A stretch of 64,000 nucleotides of DNA from contig NC_063017.1 in NCBI RefSeq assembly GCF_020509005.1, positions 3,038,001-3,102,000 of the forward strand. Direction: 5' to 3'. Position numbers and translations under genes: made by a program. Positions 1 through 12,642 of the stretch are shown piece after piece. The notes below the pieces were generated by a model that was not told where the DNA came from, did not search any database, and saw nothing but the letters and a program-made list of their open reading frames with translations. Source of the DNA: Fulvia fulva. Its lineage: Eukaryota > Ascomycota > Dothideomycetes > Mycosphaerellales > Mycosphaerellaceae. How positions within the stretch are numbered: the stretch's first letter is position 1; every line of letters begins with the position of its first letter.

Positions 1-2034
1 GGTCGATCGTGCCTTGGAGTCCCCCTCTCTTCTAGGTGCCTAGGTCCTTCGGGGTATTAAGGGCAATTACGTTACTCGCTATTAAGTCGAGTACTTCGTC
101 GGCTATAGGGTGCGGCTATATAAGGCTTTCCTAGGAAGGGTAGTATATGTTGAAGTCTCCTACTACGATGTGGCACCCTTGTCTCTTAAGCGTACTGTCT
201 AGGTATCTATAGACCCCTAGGTCGCGGCTAGACCTCGAGGCTAGCGGTTGTATATATAGGTTGTGTATCTAGGTGCTACCTACGTAGAGGGAGGTAATAT
301 CGCCCCCGCCTTCTTCGTCTGCGTAGTACACTACCTCCTAGTCGGATTCTAGTATGTCCTTACTAATATAGAAGCACGTACGGGGTCTGCCGTCGCCTCG
401 TAGGCATGTCGTATAGCCTAGTAACTTGTAGGTCGTTAGTCTCTTATAGTACGGGTTAATCTATAGCTCCTAGATTGTAAGGACGTAGTGGACGCGCGGG
501 TCCGCCTCGTATAGGAAATGGTTCTAGACTATATCCTTACTATAGTTGACGTTATACTAGATAATACTAAGCGTATCGAGGCTAGTTATCGGCATCGACA
601 ATCATTTCCTCTATATCGTCCTATGTCCTACTACCCTATACGTCCTGGTCTACGCCTATCGGCTATGTACTAAAGGGGAGCCGGGCCTAGTTAGATTCCC
701 TCGCCGTAGCTAGCAGAGTACGTGGCCTCCCGTACGCCCTAGGTTGCGTATCCTTTATATCGTTCTCGGCCCTAGGGCGCTTATACCCGACCGCCGCTAG
801 TTAGTTCCGGTGTAGGCTAGCCTTACGGTCGCCGTAGAATCTTAGGGCGACGGTTCTGTTTGTGATTGCCTAGTTTTTCGCTAGTTTCCGCTATAGGCAT
901 TCCGTACTATACGATAGGTAGTGCCCCGGACAGTTCGCGTACCGTCTCGTAGTCGATATATAGTCCCTAGATATATAGTCTCCTATATAGTTCGAGCAGG
1001 CCTACTTGTTTGTGCACGTGTAGGTTTGGTGTCTATACTGTTGGCATTTGAAGCATTAGAGGACACGAAAGGATAAGGAGTGCTTTTCTACTGTCTTGAG
1101 GCTATATTGCTAGACTAGGCCTTGTTCTATCGCTAGATCCGCCGCTTTCGCGTCTTATAGCTATACTATTAGCGCCGAGGCCTTCTTGCCTTCTAGCCAT
1201 TTCCTATAGAGCCAGGTCGCCTTCTAGATTAGAGAGTTAAGAGTGACCGGGTTGTCCTCTTAGAGAGCGCGTAGGTGCCCCTAGTTAGTTAGGTCAAACT
1301 CCTTAGGCATGTCGTGGACTAGGATCGTAAATTGTTTCGTTAAGACCTTCGCTAATACCGTAACCTTAGATGCCTACTATAGCTATGCCTCTAGGTGCCT
1401 CCTAGTAGTAGCAGAGCTAGTATAGATCTATAGAGTGCCGTTAGACTATTAGTTCACTACGACTACCCCTAGTTAGTTAATTCGTTAGGCGAGCTCCTTA
1501 TTCGATAGCTTCGTAACTTCGGCCTAGTCTTCCTTTACTACAATGCGGATCGTAACTATATCGTGCGTTAGGCGGGGGCCTAGTATCGATGCCGCGACCG
1601 ATGCCTAGCTATAGGGGTGTTAATTCCGGGTGGCCTTACTAATCGCCTAGGACGTCGTCCTCATTTCTTATTGCCCTCGGTAATACGATAGTATAAGCGC
1701 CGTACGTAGCTAAGTAATCATTACCTATAGAAACCGGTAAGGGAGCTGATCGTTAGTTTCTATACTTTTTACGTCCTCTATAAGTTGCTACTAGTTGTCT
1801 TAGGGGGGCTTCGCCTATAGGGCCGTAGGCGCCGTTAGTGCCGTAGCCTAGGCTACTATTGCCTAGGAGTTACCTAATGTAGCTAGGCACCTCCGCGGCG
1901 TTTAGAGCTGAAGAAACAGGGTGAGGAGAGCTTCAAGCTGTCCAGATTGAATAAGGTAGAACTCCCTTAGTCCTAGGGGCAGTGGCCTGCTTTATATATC
2001 GTTAGAATAGCCTTAATAAGAGCTTTCGAATGTG
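1..2034 (-). mobile_element. LINE family A, RIP-mutated 5' half (runs off the window start)
   Basis: This stretch aligns base for base with 19,379-21,413 of the intact LINE A in the same window: it covers the start of ORF2, all of ORF1 and the 5' untranslated region. It differs almost only by G-to-A and C-to-T changes that turn CpA/TpG into TpA, so both ORFs are full of TAG and TAA. The right end (GAGCTTTCGAATGTG near 2,020-2,034) matches the 5' end of the intact copy and of the plus-strand copy near 5,042, so it is the true element start. The rest of ORF2 and the tail must lie left of the window. It is a dead copy. Confidence 0.9.
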
Positions 2035-2650
2035 ACCGTAGTATATAGTATTCCTATAGATAGTATCCGCTAGGCTTCGGCGATTACTATTAATATAGCG
2101 CTCTATCTAGTCTTTAGCGTCGTTATAGAGGAGGGTATACCTCGGTCGTATTTACTATTCTAATAAGTATAGGTAGATACTTAGCGCTCTTCGCCTAGCT
2201 ACTCCTCGGGGCCTAAGATAATACTTACGCTAAAAGTCGTATAGGTATCGCTATACCTATTGCTCGGCTATTACGCTTCCTATATAGTCTTATTCTTATC
2301 TACGAGCCTATAGTTAGTAGAGTCGACCGAGTCGCCGGTAGTAGTCTCTAATAATAGGGTAATACTTAACGCGCGACTTAGCGATCTATTAACGACCTAC
2401 TCCCGCTAGTCTACCGGCTTCCGTAGGTACTAGAGAGTAGAGGCGACGTAGGGCGCGAAGAGCGTTAGACTTATTTCGCTCGTAGGCGTCCGGTAGTAGT
2501 CGTAGTCGTATTTACTATTAGACGTAGCTATAGCGTAGGATAAAGAAGCCGAGAATACTATTATTATAAAAGATACGTAGTAACTTAAGGACTAAATAGT
2601 AGAAGCGGTATATTAGAGCGGGATACGTATAGTATAAGTATACGTAGTAT
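2035..2650. other. RIP-mutated DNA of unknown origin
   Basis: About 600 bases between two LINE A copies. CpA and TpG are almost absent, so this was once repeated DNA. It does not match either LINE family or either LTR element in the window, and I could not follow a convincing frame through it. It is the host sequence into which the copy at 2,651 inserted. Confidence 0.5.
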
Positions 2651-4992
2651 ATAGATAGATAGATTTATTATTCCCCTATTCTAGGACCCTATTCGGTCTA
2701 TATAGGTATATATCTATTATTATATATAAAGGGAAACCCGAATAGGTAAAAACCCTTCCCGCCCCGACTACTCCTTATCTAGATTAGCTTTCCCCCTAAA
2801 CGTGCGTAGTCTATATCACTACCCCGTTAGCCCCCGCTCCTAGCCGGTCTTCTCGCGCTACGTCGTACCCTCTCTTCCTATACTACTCCTACTAGGCGGT
2901 ACTGTTCTAGCTAGCCCTTCTCTAGTATCTAGTTTGTAATACGCCGTAGGTCCTTAGCGTTATTAAGAAGTGCCCTAATCGTCCGGTTCCTCGCCTTTAC
3001 TATCTACTCCCCCCTTCCTAGCGACTACCTCGGATAGACGAGGAGTACGTACCGTATATTCTAGGAGTAATAGCCGTAGGGGTAGCTAGTATTTGTATAT
3101 CCTAGAACCTTCCTCTATAATAGGTACCCCTAGAGGCCGATATATTTACTTCGTAGTTAGGTTGCTATACTACTCTATACCCTCGTAAGGCGGTAGTCGA
3201 TAAGCTTTAGGGGGTGCTTAACCGCGGATTTCGTAGCTAACTATTCCTTAGGTTGTCCCGCTAGCTAAGGGCGTCTACTATACCCTACACCCTAGTTGTT
3301 CCACCTCTCTTTCTATAGTTGCTCTATAAACGACTTCTTACCTTCCTATTATATTACTAGCTATTCGTCCCTTACCCGGTAGTTCGGCTCGTTTCCGGGT
3401 CGATTACCCTTATACGCTAGTACTAATTCGCGGGCCCTTACGACTATACTAGCGATAACCTTCTATACTAGGTACTATACCGACTTGCCTAAGTAGGAGG
3501 TCCGTAGTCCCTAGATATATAGGTCGATCGGCGGTATAGCGGTCTCGTACTTAAGTATCCTTATTAGTATCGACTTATATACCCCGGTAACCTTCCTTAG
3601 GCATTAGTTTTAGATCTTCGCTAGCGGCGCGACGAGTCCCTTCGATAGGTAGGCCCTCTCGCCTAAGGACTATACTTAGCTACTATAGGTAAGGACTAGC
3701 CGTATAATAGCCGTATATAGAAGTCGTAACTACCGGAAGTCCGCCCCCTATATAGACGTAGTAAGCCTCTAGTATAATGCTATATTCTGTTTAGCTTTCT
3801 ATAATATTACCTATACGTACTTCCTCTACCGTAGCGCCGGGTCTACCTATAGTCCGAGGATCCTAAGCTAATTTGCCGGGTTAGTCGTATACCCCTATAT
3901 CTAGATAGAAGCTTATATATTATAGAACCGTAGCCGGCGCGTAAAGTGTATTAGATTATACTTTTCTAGGGTAAACCGAGCCCCGTACCTCCTAGCCTAG
4001 TCCTCGTAGATCTTATACTTCTCTTTTAGTAGCCTATAGCTCTTCTTAGTCGAGGAAGACTACGCTAGGATATTCGTGTCGTCTACGAAGCCGCTCGTAG
4101 CGGTGTTCTAGGATTCTAGGGCTAGGAGTAGCGTCGCTATAAAGAAGAGGAATAGAATAGGTACTAGCGTTAAGCCTTACGGGATTCTAGTATAGACTAC
4201 TTAAAACAGGCTTTTATACTAACCGACTAGGATCGACGTAATACGGTTTTAGAGGTAGACCGTACGAAGTTAGTAAGCTACTTAGGGAGTCCTTTCGACC
4301 TTAGGATATAGAGTAGCCGTAGGTATAACACGTAGTTAAAGGCTTCTAATATATCTAGACTAAGTAGGGATACTACCTTATCCCTATTCCTATACTAGAT
4401 AGCCTTTATCTAAGAGGTAATAAGTTCTATCGCGGATAGCGTCGATCGCTATAGGCGGTATCTATCTAGGTATCCGGAAGTAGGGAGTACTCCTCTACCG
4501 CCTCGGAGAGTCTCGTTATAACTAGCTTCTTAAGCGCCTTTCTAGGAGTATTAAGGAGCGTAATTAGGCGGTACGACTTTACCTACGTATAGTCTTCCTT
4601 CTACGGCTTACGTAGGACTACTATTGTCGACTGTTTAAATACTATTAGATAGTATCTAGTCTATAGGTAGGCGTTAAAGATCGCTACGACTACTAGGGCT
4701 AGTTAATCTCTATACTTCTTTAGTAGCTCGTTTAGGATTCTATCCGGCCCTAGGGCTTTCTTCGCCGGTAACTTCCTAAGTATAGCGGCAATATCTCCCT
4801 CGGATATATCCTATTAGACCGCGATACTAGGGGCTAGGAGAGAGAAGGAGGGGCTCTATATAGGGTCCTATCGGGCCTATTTTGCTAGCTTCTATATCCT
4901 CGCTAGCTTATCGGCGATTTCTTCTACTATAACTCTCTAGCCGACTACTTTCTCCCTCCGTATTGTAGCTTTCTTCTATTAGTATACCTCCT
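2651..4992 (-). mobile_element. LINE family A, RIP-mutated 5'-truncated copy
   Basis: It begins with the (ATAG)n tail (the 3' end, minus strand) and matches 16,478-18,945 of the intact LINE A: 3' UTR, C-terminal CCHC region, reverse transcriptase and the linker upstream of it. Homology stops near 4,992, in the segment between endonuclease and reverse transcriptase, so it is a 5'-truncated insertion, as is usual for target-primed reverse transcription. RIP has placed many TAG/TAA codons in ORF2. I found no clear target-site duplication. Confidence 0.88.
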
Positions 4993-5041
4993 ACGCGGAT
5001 CGAGATCTTTTAAAGGTCATTAGCGCTATCGCTAAACATAA

Positions 5042-5520
5042 TATATTCGAAAGCCCTTATTAAGGCTATTCTAACGATCTATAAAGCAGGCTACTACCCC
5101 TAGAATTAAGGGAGTTCTACCTTATTTAATCTAAATAGCTTAAAGTTCTCTTTACCCTATTTCTTTAGCTCTAAACGCCGCGGAGGTGCCTAGCTACATT
5201 AGGTGACTCCTAGGTAATAGTAGCCTAGGCTACGGTACTACCGGCGCCTACGGCTATATAGGTAAAGCTCCCCTAAGACAACTAGTAGTAACTTATAGAG
5301 GACGTAAAAAGTATAGAAACTAATAATTAACTCCTATACCGGTCTCTATAGGTAATAATTACTTAGCTACGTACGGCGCTAGTACTATCGTATTACCGAG
5401 GGTAATAAGAAATAAGGACGACGTCTTAGGCGATTAATAAGGCCACCCGGAATCAACACCCCTATAGCTAGGTATTAGTCGCGGTATCGATACTAGGCCC
5501 CCGCCTAACGTACGATATAG
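5042..5520 (+). mobile_element. LINE family A, plus-strand copy, left part
   Basis: Reverse complement of the 5' end of LINE A (21,413 back to about 20,935), RIP-mutated. It starts at the element 5' end and runs into ORF1. At 5,520 it is interrupted by the Ty3/Gypsy element and resumes at 15,900-15,904. The interrupted ORF1 sequence is collinear across the two halves, which proves the order of insertion: the LINE came first and the LTR element later. Confidence 0.9.
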
Positions 5521-5847
5521 TATTAACGAGCTAAGGGCCCCTTTAGACCCTAAAATTTGCGCGTCGAATCTCGTTAACCTTTAACGGTTGATTACGTAGT
5601 AGGGGTGTATAGAGGTACTACTAAGATATATATAGTTAGGAGGCGACCTTAGTAGGAAGGCAGGATTTACTAATAAATATCTCTATAAGGTGAAAATCCG
5701 GGAATCTAAGAATTTTAGATTTATTATCTTTTAGGATCTTAGTATATATTCTACGGCCCGCGGACCGGCAAATTTATATACCTACGCGTAAGCTATCCTA
5801 AGGTCACTAGGCGCGCCCTTACTTACTAGGGTAGTTAGTCGTCTATA
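5521..5847 (+). repeat. 5' LTR of the Ty3/Gypsy element
   Basis: 327 bp, matching 15,573-15,899 nearly base for base. The differences are mainly extra TpA in this copy (for example CTTTAGACC here against CTTTGGACC in the 3' LTR). It is preceded by the target duplicate ATAG. Confidence 0.92.
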
Positions 5848-5999
5848 TTTTAGTAGTTAATAAGGGGGGGTTCAAGTATATACCCGGTGGCATTATTAGT
5901 ACATCTTAGTAAAATCAAGGTCAAGGTCGACTCGAAGTCCAAATCTTAAGGTATTAAGGCACCTAAGGTCAAGGCTCTTAGTAATAAGCAAAGCAAGTA

Positions 6000-7420
6000 A
6001 AACGTTACGAGTAAGGTTACGGTTACGAATAAGCTTATAAGTTTTAGTTATATCTTTATCGAGGTTCGAGTCGTTTACTAGTATTAGAGCTAGCTAAGAG
6101 TTACTAGAAAGTCTAACGAAGGCCTATAGGCCTTATAGGGAGGCTACAATCCTAGAAGGGATAGAAGACTCGGATAGCGACGAAGATAATACCCCGGAGG
6201 CTTTAGGCTCTAATAAGGGTAAGGAAAGAGTACGACGAAATAACTAAGAAGAGGATGACTCAAATAAGGGCACTATAACGTTAGGAATACCCTATAGTCC
6301 GGATGCGATAGTAGCCTTGTTTAGCCGTCTTACTATTACTATAGAAAATGTAGGACCTCGCTTCTCTACTCTAGGGAGTCCGGAAAACCCCCTCTTTAAT
6401 AGTAGGAACGCTACTAAATTCTAGGAGAGGTTTAATAATCTTATATACTAGTATCTACTAAGGCTATTAATTAAGAAAGACAACTTCTAGGGTCGTTTTA
6501 AGCGTAACTACGAGACTACTATCCGACGTTTAGTAATAAGGTTAGAGGGATAGTAAGTAAGGCGGAGCACCTTTAGGAGGTCCTTCTTAGCTAAATTTTC
6601 GAGATTCGATGCCTATTCGATATTAGGAAGTCGAGAATATCTTAAAGAGATAGTCCGGGCCAAGAAAGGGAAAAGCCCTAAGGAACAGGATATAAAGGAG
6701 TTTATCCGTCTCTTCGTAGCCTCTAGTAACCTAATTAATCCCGAAGACCTTAATAATAGCTCCCGTAGCCGTCTTCTACTTTAGGGGCTCATAGAGTCAG
6801 TTACTAAGGCAGTTTATCAGAAATGTAGGCTCTATCCAAAGTAGCCTAAGAAGTTTCGGCGCTTTTAAAAGATACTAGACGAGGCGACAAGTATCGCTAA
6901 TAGTAAAGAAGGATAGAAGGCCGTATATACGGACTTTCTACTTGCTTTATAGTAGCTTTATCGGTCAGTTAGAAAGTAGATGCCGCGCTTGATCCCTAAG
7001 ATTAATATACTTAATAAACTAGCTATTTCCGCTACTATCGACGATCACCTTATTTAGAAAATAGTAGAAATAAGTATTCGGGCTTACTAACAAGGTCGCG
7101 CGGCGGAGGTTAGATCCTTCAACCCTAGTGAAAATCAAAGGTCTATATAACTAGAAAACCTCGATCGCGTGCCTAAACTATAGGTTTACTTAATATAGTA
7201 CCCGTAGTTATAGAACCGCGAGTAGTCTAAAGCGCTTAATAGGTACTATTACAACTGTAGTAGTACGGAACATTAGGCTAATAGGTGCCCCGCGATGCTA
7301 TTCCTTATCTCATAAGGGTATGTCTTTTTAACGACGAATAACTAGTAGTACCTAGGAAAGAAGACCGATCTAAATCCCCCTAAGTTTAACTTCCGACGGG
7401 ACTATAGCAAACCTAAGCTC
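6000..7420 (+). pseudogene. gag: gag of the Ty3/Gypsy element
   Basis: A plus-strand frame can be followed through RIP stops. Near 7,246-7,290 it contains a CCHC zinc knuckle in which the first Cys now reads Tyr (TAC from TGC) and a Trp codon reads TAG. The knuckle lies after an acidic and charged gag-like stretch and before the protease region, as expected. Boundaries are approximate because the frame is broken at many points. Confidence 0.6.
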
Positions 7421-8559
7421 CTTTATATACTTCCGTAGCTTAAGGAATACTATAGCCCGATTCTATTTAATAAGGACATGAAAATCCCTACGCTTCGGAA
7501 ACAATAGATAGGTCGAGATTATACTAGTGTCTTAAGCGTAAAGCTTCCTAACTACTCTAAACCTCTACCTAACAACCGACACCTTATATAATACGGCCCT
7601 TAAGATATTAGATCTAGGTAGTAACTAACGGCCGCTAGTAGTTACTAGATCTAGTTTAAGGAAGAAGAAGAACCGGCTCTATAAGGGTATAGGATTATAA
7701 ACTATAACGAGTTTAAGGCTAAGGCCTACCTAATCTAGAGTAACAAATCTCGAGGTAAAGCTCTAGTAGGAATTATAAAAAACCCGAATCCTCGAACCAG
7801 GTCTAGTATATAGGTATTAAGGGTACGAGCCGAGGCCGCTAAAGCTATACGATAAGAACTCGAAGAGGAGATCCGGTAGGAAGAACTCGGTTAGTAGGAG
7901 GTAGAGATAATTAGAGACGCCGGTTCTAGGGCTAGTAGAAGCTAGTTAACGGTAGCGTTAGGGGAGACTCTTAGAAGGACACCTAACCCTCGAGCGGAGT
8001 TAAGGCCCACGCCCTCGGAATAGCCGGTCGGGCCTATTAACGCCCTATTCGTATAGCGTAAACGGTTATAGAATGTAAAGACGATAAGGATTAATAACTA
8101 CGTCCGATAGTACGGTATAGGAGATAGGCCCGTTACTAAGGAGGAGGGAGTGACCTATTAGATTGATCAAATCCTTTAGACTACGTTTCTAAACGTTAAT
8201 ACCCGGGACTAGTTTCGGTATAGTCGCTAGTTTAAAACTGTATTGTTTAGGAGAGTAGCAAATACCCCTAATCTATAGTCTAAGCTTACTACCGTCCGTA
8301 AGTTAGCTAGCTAAGAAGGGACTAAAGTCCGTACGAGTTATATCGCTACCTATAAAGACGAGGAAGAAGGCGCTAATAAAGAAGTCTTTCGGGATAATTA
8401 TTAAGCTCGCTTTATAGGTATGTTCTTAACGATATTATATAGTAAGGATACTATCCCTACCGCCGAGTTATACAAAAACATTGAAAAGATCGGTCTCTCT
8501 AGTATACTAGACGATTTTGTAATAGTACCTAGCCCTTAGGTAGTTACCGAGCTTAGAAC

Positions 8560-10558
8560 TAGTAAAGGTCAGACTCGAGCCCTACTTGACGAGGGATCTA
8601 AAGTCAATATTATTAGCCCGAGGATAGTATATAAGTTTGGCTTGCCTATCGTACCTAGCGCCTACTTGTCCTTTCGAGGAGCGGGTAGAAGAGCGAAGTT
8701 TAAGGGGGTAATTTCAAAGCTTAACACTTAGGTATTTAGTATATACTACTAGATCGATATATTTGTCTCCGCTAATCTAGATTCGCCTACGATCCTTAGC
8801 CGCCCTTAGTATAGGAAGGTACGACTAATAGGCCGTAACTACGACGATGGATTATAGGAGCGGATAATTGCTAGTAGGAAAGGTAAAAGTGTAATATTTA
8901 CGGCTATTATAGGTACTAACAAGTGCAAAACTCTTTAAGAACTTCTATAGTCCTCGAAAAATACGAACGCGGTTTGATTTACGGTAGTCGACCCGCTATA
9001 AGTATTAGAAGTCCGGTTTTAAAACAAGTCCGCTTTTCGAGTCTAGTCGGGGAGACCTTAATAAATATATTAGGGGCGGAGTATTTTAATAATACGGCGC
9101 GTCGATATCGATAAGAAGGCATAACGAAGCTAAAACCTAAGCCTATAGACACGACTATCTTCGACTACTTTAAGAACTACCGCGGCCCCGTATTATAACA
9201 AAGAGAAAATGTCCTCGACCTTAGCCCGTATTCGAAGAAATTACTAGGACTACTCGGGGACCGCTAATACTTAAGCGCTAAGGTAACTACTAACGCTCTA
9301 GGAGAGTAGGTCATTACAAATGTATACTCCGTATAGGGCGACTAGTGTACGGAGATCCTAAAATAGGGCCAGATTAATAGGTAGGCTTAGAAACGAGACA
9401 TAGGGTTATATAGATCCGGTATTAGGATACCGTATATATTTACTATATATAAGCGTAAAGCTAACAAGAAAAGACCTATTAAAGCGAGCGTTTACGAGAG
9501 GCCTTAGTCGAAAGTAGATAGTGACATAGATTAGAAGCGGAAGGCCCTTTACTAGGAATCTCTAATACTAGTAGGGCAAGGCCCGTTCGATAGGAGGTAT
9601 CTTATTAAAAGGTTCTCTAGTATCGAGCGCGGCTCGAGGATTATACCTAAAAGGCTCGCTAGTATTAAGGTTAGTATTGCTCTCTCGGCTAAGGAAAGAC
9701 AAATGTTTAAAGAAATGCTCTTTAACCGAGAAGGTGTCCTAGCGTAGGATTTTAGCTATATACGGTAGATTAGACATAATGTTATACCTCCTTAGAAGAT
9801 TATAACGATTACGTACAAACCGTAGTAGGCGCGGAACATTCGGTTATACCTAAGCTTACGAGCGATTATAGAATAGATGATCCGCGCTCGAATTAAGAAT
9901 AGAATTCTTAAGTATAGTTAAGGTACTTATACGAATACTTAGTTCTTAGTAGCGAAGAAGGTCGAGCTAAACAGTAAAGCTATACTATATAGGTTGATCA
10001 ACTCCGCTATACTCTTAAACGAGGTGACGATAAGGGATACGAACATTTCCCTAGATACGGACGGGTTCTCGGAAGACTTTACTAGGTATAGAGTAGCCTC
10101 TTTAGTAGACTTGTTTTCGGAGTACGACTAGATCACGCTTAACGAAAGTAGCCGAGACTTAACGGCCTTTATAACGCCTCTTAGGCTTATACGGTATATA
10201 ACGTTACTATAGGGTACGACGAACTCAGTTACTTAGTTTATACGGATAGTAACTAAGGTGTTAATAGACTATATTTCTTACCGAGCAAAACTATTTCTTG
10301 ACGATATCGGCGTAAAAGGTCCTACTAAGGACTATAGTAACGCTAAGGTAGAGCCTAGCCTTCGACGATAGGTCGTAGAACATATTATATCCCTCGATCT
10401 TATTCTTATACACCTAGAGAGGGCCGGAGCGGTAGTCGTAGGGGAGAAGTCGTAGTGGCTTTATAAGACCCTAAAGATCGTAGGCTATATTACTAGCCCG
10501 AGCGGCCGCTATCTAGATCCTAAGGTAGTAGCTAAGATCTTAAACTAGCTAACCCTAA
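8560..10558 (+). pseudogene. pol: protease and reverse transcriptase of the Ty3/Gypsy element
   Basis: Near 8,585 the frame reads a retroviral-type aspartic protease core (LDEGS.VNII, with DEG in place of the usual DS/TG). From about 9,700 to 10,500 it reads the reverse transcriptase palm and fingers, including the YD.ITL.ESSRDLTAF.TP stretch followed by an LL.GTTNSV block, typical of fungal Gypsy pol. TAG/TAA codons sit where CAG, CAA or TGG is expected. At 10,563 the frame is cut by the nested LTR element and continues at 12,960. Confidence 0.75.
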
Positions 10559-10563
10559 AGTAC

Positions 10564-10880
10564 TATTACGGATCGATCTAGAGAAGCCTATAGCTAACTA
10601 ATCGATACTAGCGTACTAGCGGATATACCCGATATATAGAGTGCTCTTAGTACTCTCGGTACTCTCTCGAGAGAGTAGAGAGAGCAGAGAGAGTAGGATA
10701 GATCACGCTAAGACATAGTACTATATAGACGACGCTCTTTTATAAGTAGATAGGAGCCTCGTACTTAACTCATTTCAAGTATATACTATATACTATTTAG
10801 GACCACTACCTTTCTAACGAGTCGAGACATCCCTATAAAGATCTAAGCCTAGTTAGGATAACGTATAGCGGTTCCTAACA
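10564..10880 (+). repeat. 5' LTR of the nested element
   Basis: 317 bp, paired with 12,643-12,959. It contains an 18-bp perfect palindrome at 10,660-10,677 (TACTCTCTCGAGAGAGTA), overlapping a threefold 9-bp repeat of the type GAGAGAGTA. It carries more TpA changes than the 3' LTR. Confidence 0.93.
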
Positions 10881-10976
10881 ACTTTAAGCACTACTACTAG
10901 GGCCCTTTATATATATCGGGGAGAGACGCTACCCGGAGTCCGTTAAGACAATCGCTATAGTCAACTAGTATTACGG

Positions 10977-11935
10977 AACGAATGAGCGAAATGTCGATTA
11001 TAGGAAGTAGTAAGAACAATAACACTCCTATAAGTATACTAAACTTATAGGACTACTACCGTATACCTAAGGTATCTACGCCGGAGACGTTCGACGGGAC
11101 TTAGGACAAACTAGAGGCTTTTTAACTATAGGTTCAGTTATACCTTTACTTCAACGTATACTAGTTTCAAGGCGAGGCTAGTAAGGTCTTATACGCCGTA
11201 TCCTTCCTACGAGGAAAAGTAGCTAGAGGATTCTAACTATACCTTAAGGACTAGCTTTATAACTAGGGCGAGGGGGGGATACCGAAGACGGAAACTCGAA
11301 ATTTTTTCTACGACTACGACGAGTTTAAGACGAAACTCGATAATCTATACGGGATACCTAATAAGGAGGTATACGCCGACCGATATATCCAACAACTCCG
11401 ACAAACTACTTCTATAGCGCTATACGCCTTAGAGTTCTAAGGACATGCCGCCGACCTAGAATAGAACGACGTAGCATTGCGATCGTAGTTCTACCTCGGG
11501 CTAAAAGATAACGTCAAAGCCGAACTATCCCGAAACGCTAGCGTTACGACGCTAGGGGCGATAATTAAGGTAGTAAAGGAGATCGACGAAAGGCTCTAGG
11601 ATTTGAAGTACGACCGATTCGTATAGCCTAGATACTAGAGAACCGCCGCGGGCGGACGAGGGGGCTTTAAGGCTAGAAGTCAGGACCCTAATAGTTACGG
11701 AGACCTAATAGAATTGGACGTAACGGAACGTAGGACAGGAAGGAGGCTGAAGAGCAAAGGTTCTACCTACTACGTATATAGCGAGCAAGGCCACTTTACG
11801 AAGAACTATAAGAAGAAAAATAAGGTCAGCCGCGAGTTTAACGCTATAGATCGGGCGATAGGGGCATACTAGGAATGCGAGAACTTCTTCTCGAAATCTA
11901 CCTAGTAGAAACAACCTAACGACAAGGTATCAAAC
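10977..11935 (+). pseudogene. gag: gag of the nested LTR element
   Basis: The plus-strand frame reads a retrotransposon gag domain (Retrotrans_gag type): a TPETFDGT start, a central helical stretch, and the FLRGKVARGF and YADRYIQQLRQ blocks. Near 11,760-11,815 follows a decayed zinc knuckle (Y-x2-V-x-S-EQGHFTKN, with Cys codons changed to Tyr). Internal stops are TAG/TAA only. The gag ends before 11,950 and no protease or polymerase follows it. Confidence 0.75.
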
Positions 11936-12129
11936 AGCGGCTTCTTGATCTAATGACCTAGGACATAGAAGTTAACACTACGACACGGAAAACAGATAAA
12001 GGACGAACTTACGACGAGACCAACTCCGAGAAGGACTTAGGGAGGAGGAGATTCCTATCCGAGGACAAGCTAGGGTCGAAGACCGAGGGATCGGAGGTAG
12101 GAAACTACTAGTCTTCCGGGATAGAAGGC

Positions 12130-12569
12130 GGAGCGGCCTCGAGCTCCCCTTGTTCTAATACTTAGATACTCGCCTCCTCGATAGCGATCGCCTCGCCCTC
12201 GCGCTTTTCGTGTAGCTCAAGCTAACGACGAAGACGCGCCTCCTTTGTATAGGCTACCGTAATCTCCTCGCTCTTACGAACGAGATCGTAACGGACCGCT
12301 TTAAGCTTACGGGTGAGCTTATCCCGTACGGACTGAAGGGATTTCTACTTAGTAGGAGTGACTCGTACATCACAACCCTTAATGTTGTGTTTGTTACACT
12401 CCGAATAGCGGCCCGATTTGATATAGACACGGTACACCTTTTTCTTACGAGTGTAGAAAGAGCACGACTTAACTATAGTAATCCCGTTCTCTCGAATGAA
12501 CTTAGTAAGCTTCTTGCAACGATGCGTACTAGTTTTAGTAACGGGAATGGAAATAGAAGAAGAAGACAT
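12130..12569 (-). pseudogene. Antisense cysteine-rich ORF (Zn2Cys6-like spacing) in the nested LTR element
   Basis: On the strand opposite to gag, a frame opens at 12,569 (ATG, MSSSSISIP...), stays open for 74 codons and, after one TAA, continues in the same frame with plausible helical, charged protein to about 12,130. Three Cys positions read Cys and three read Tyr (TAC). Counting those Tyr as RIP-changed Cys, the spacing is C-x2-C-x6-C-x8-C-x2-C-x7-C, which fits the fungal Zn(II)2Cys6 pattern. I do not know its function. A role as a DNA-binding accessory protein of the element is inference; a fungal gene fragment captured by the element is the alternative. Confidence 0.55.
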
Positions 12570-12642
12570 CGTTAGATAACAAAGTTAGAAGAGGATGTCA
12601 TCTTATAAGCTTTAGGACGAAGCTAGGCTAGAAGGGGGATAG

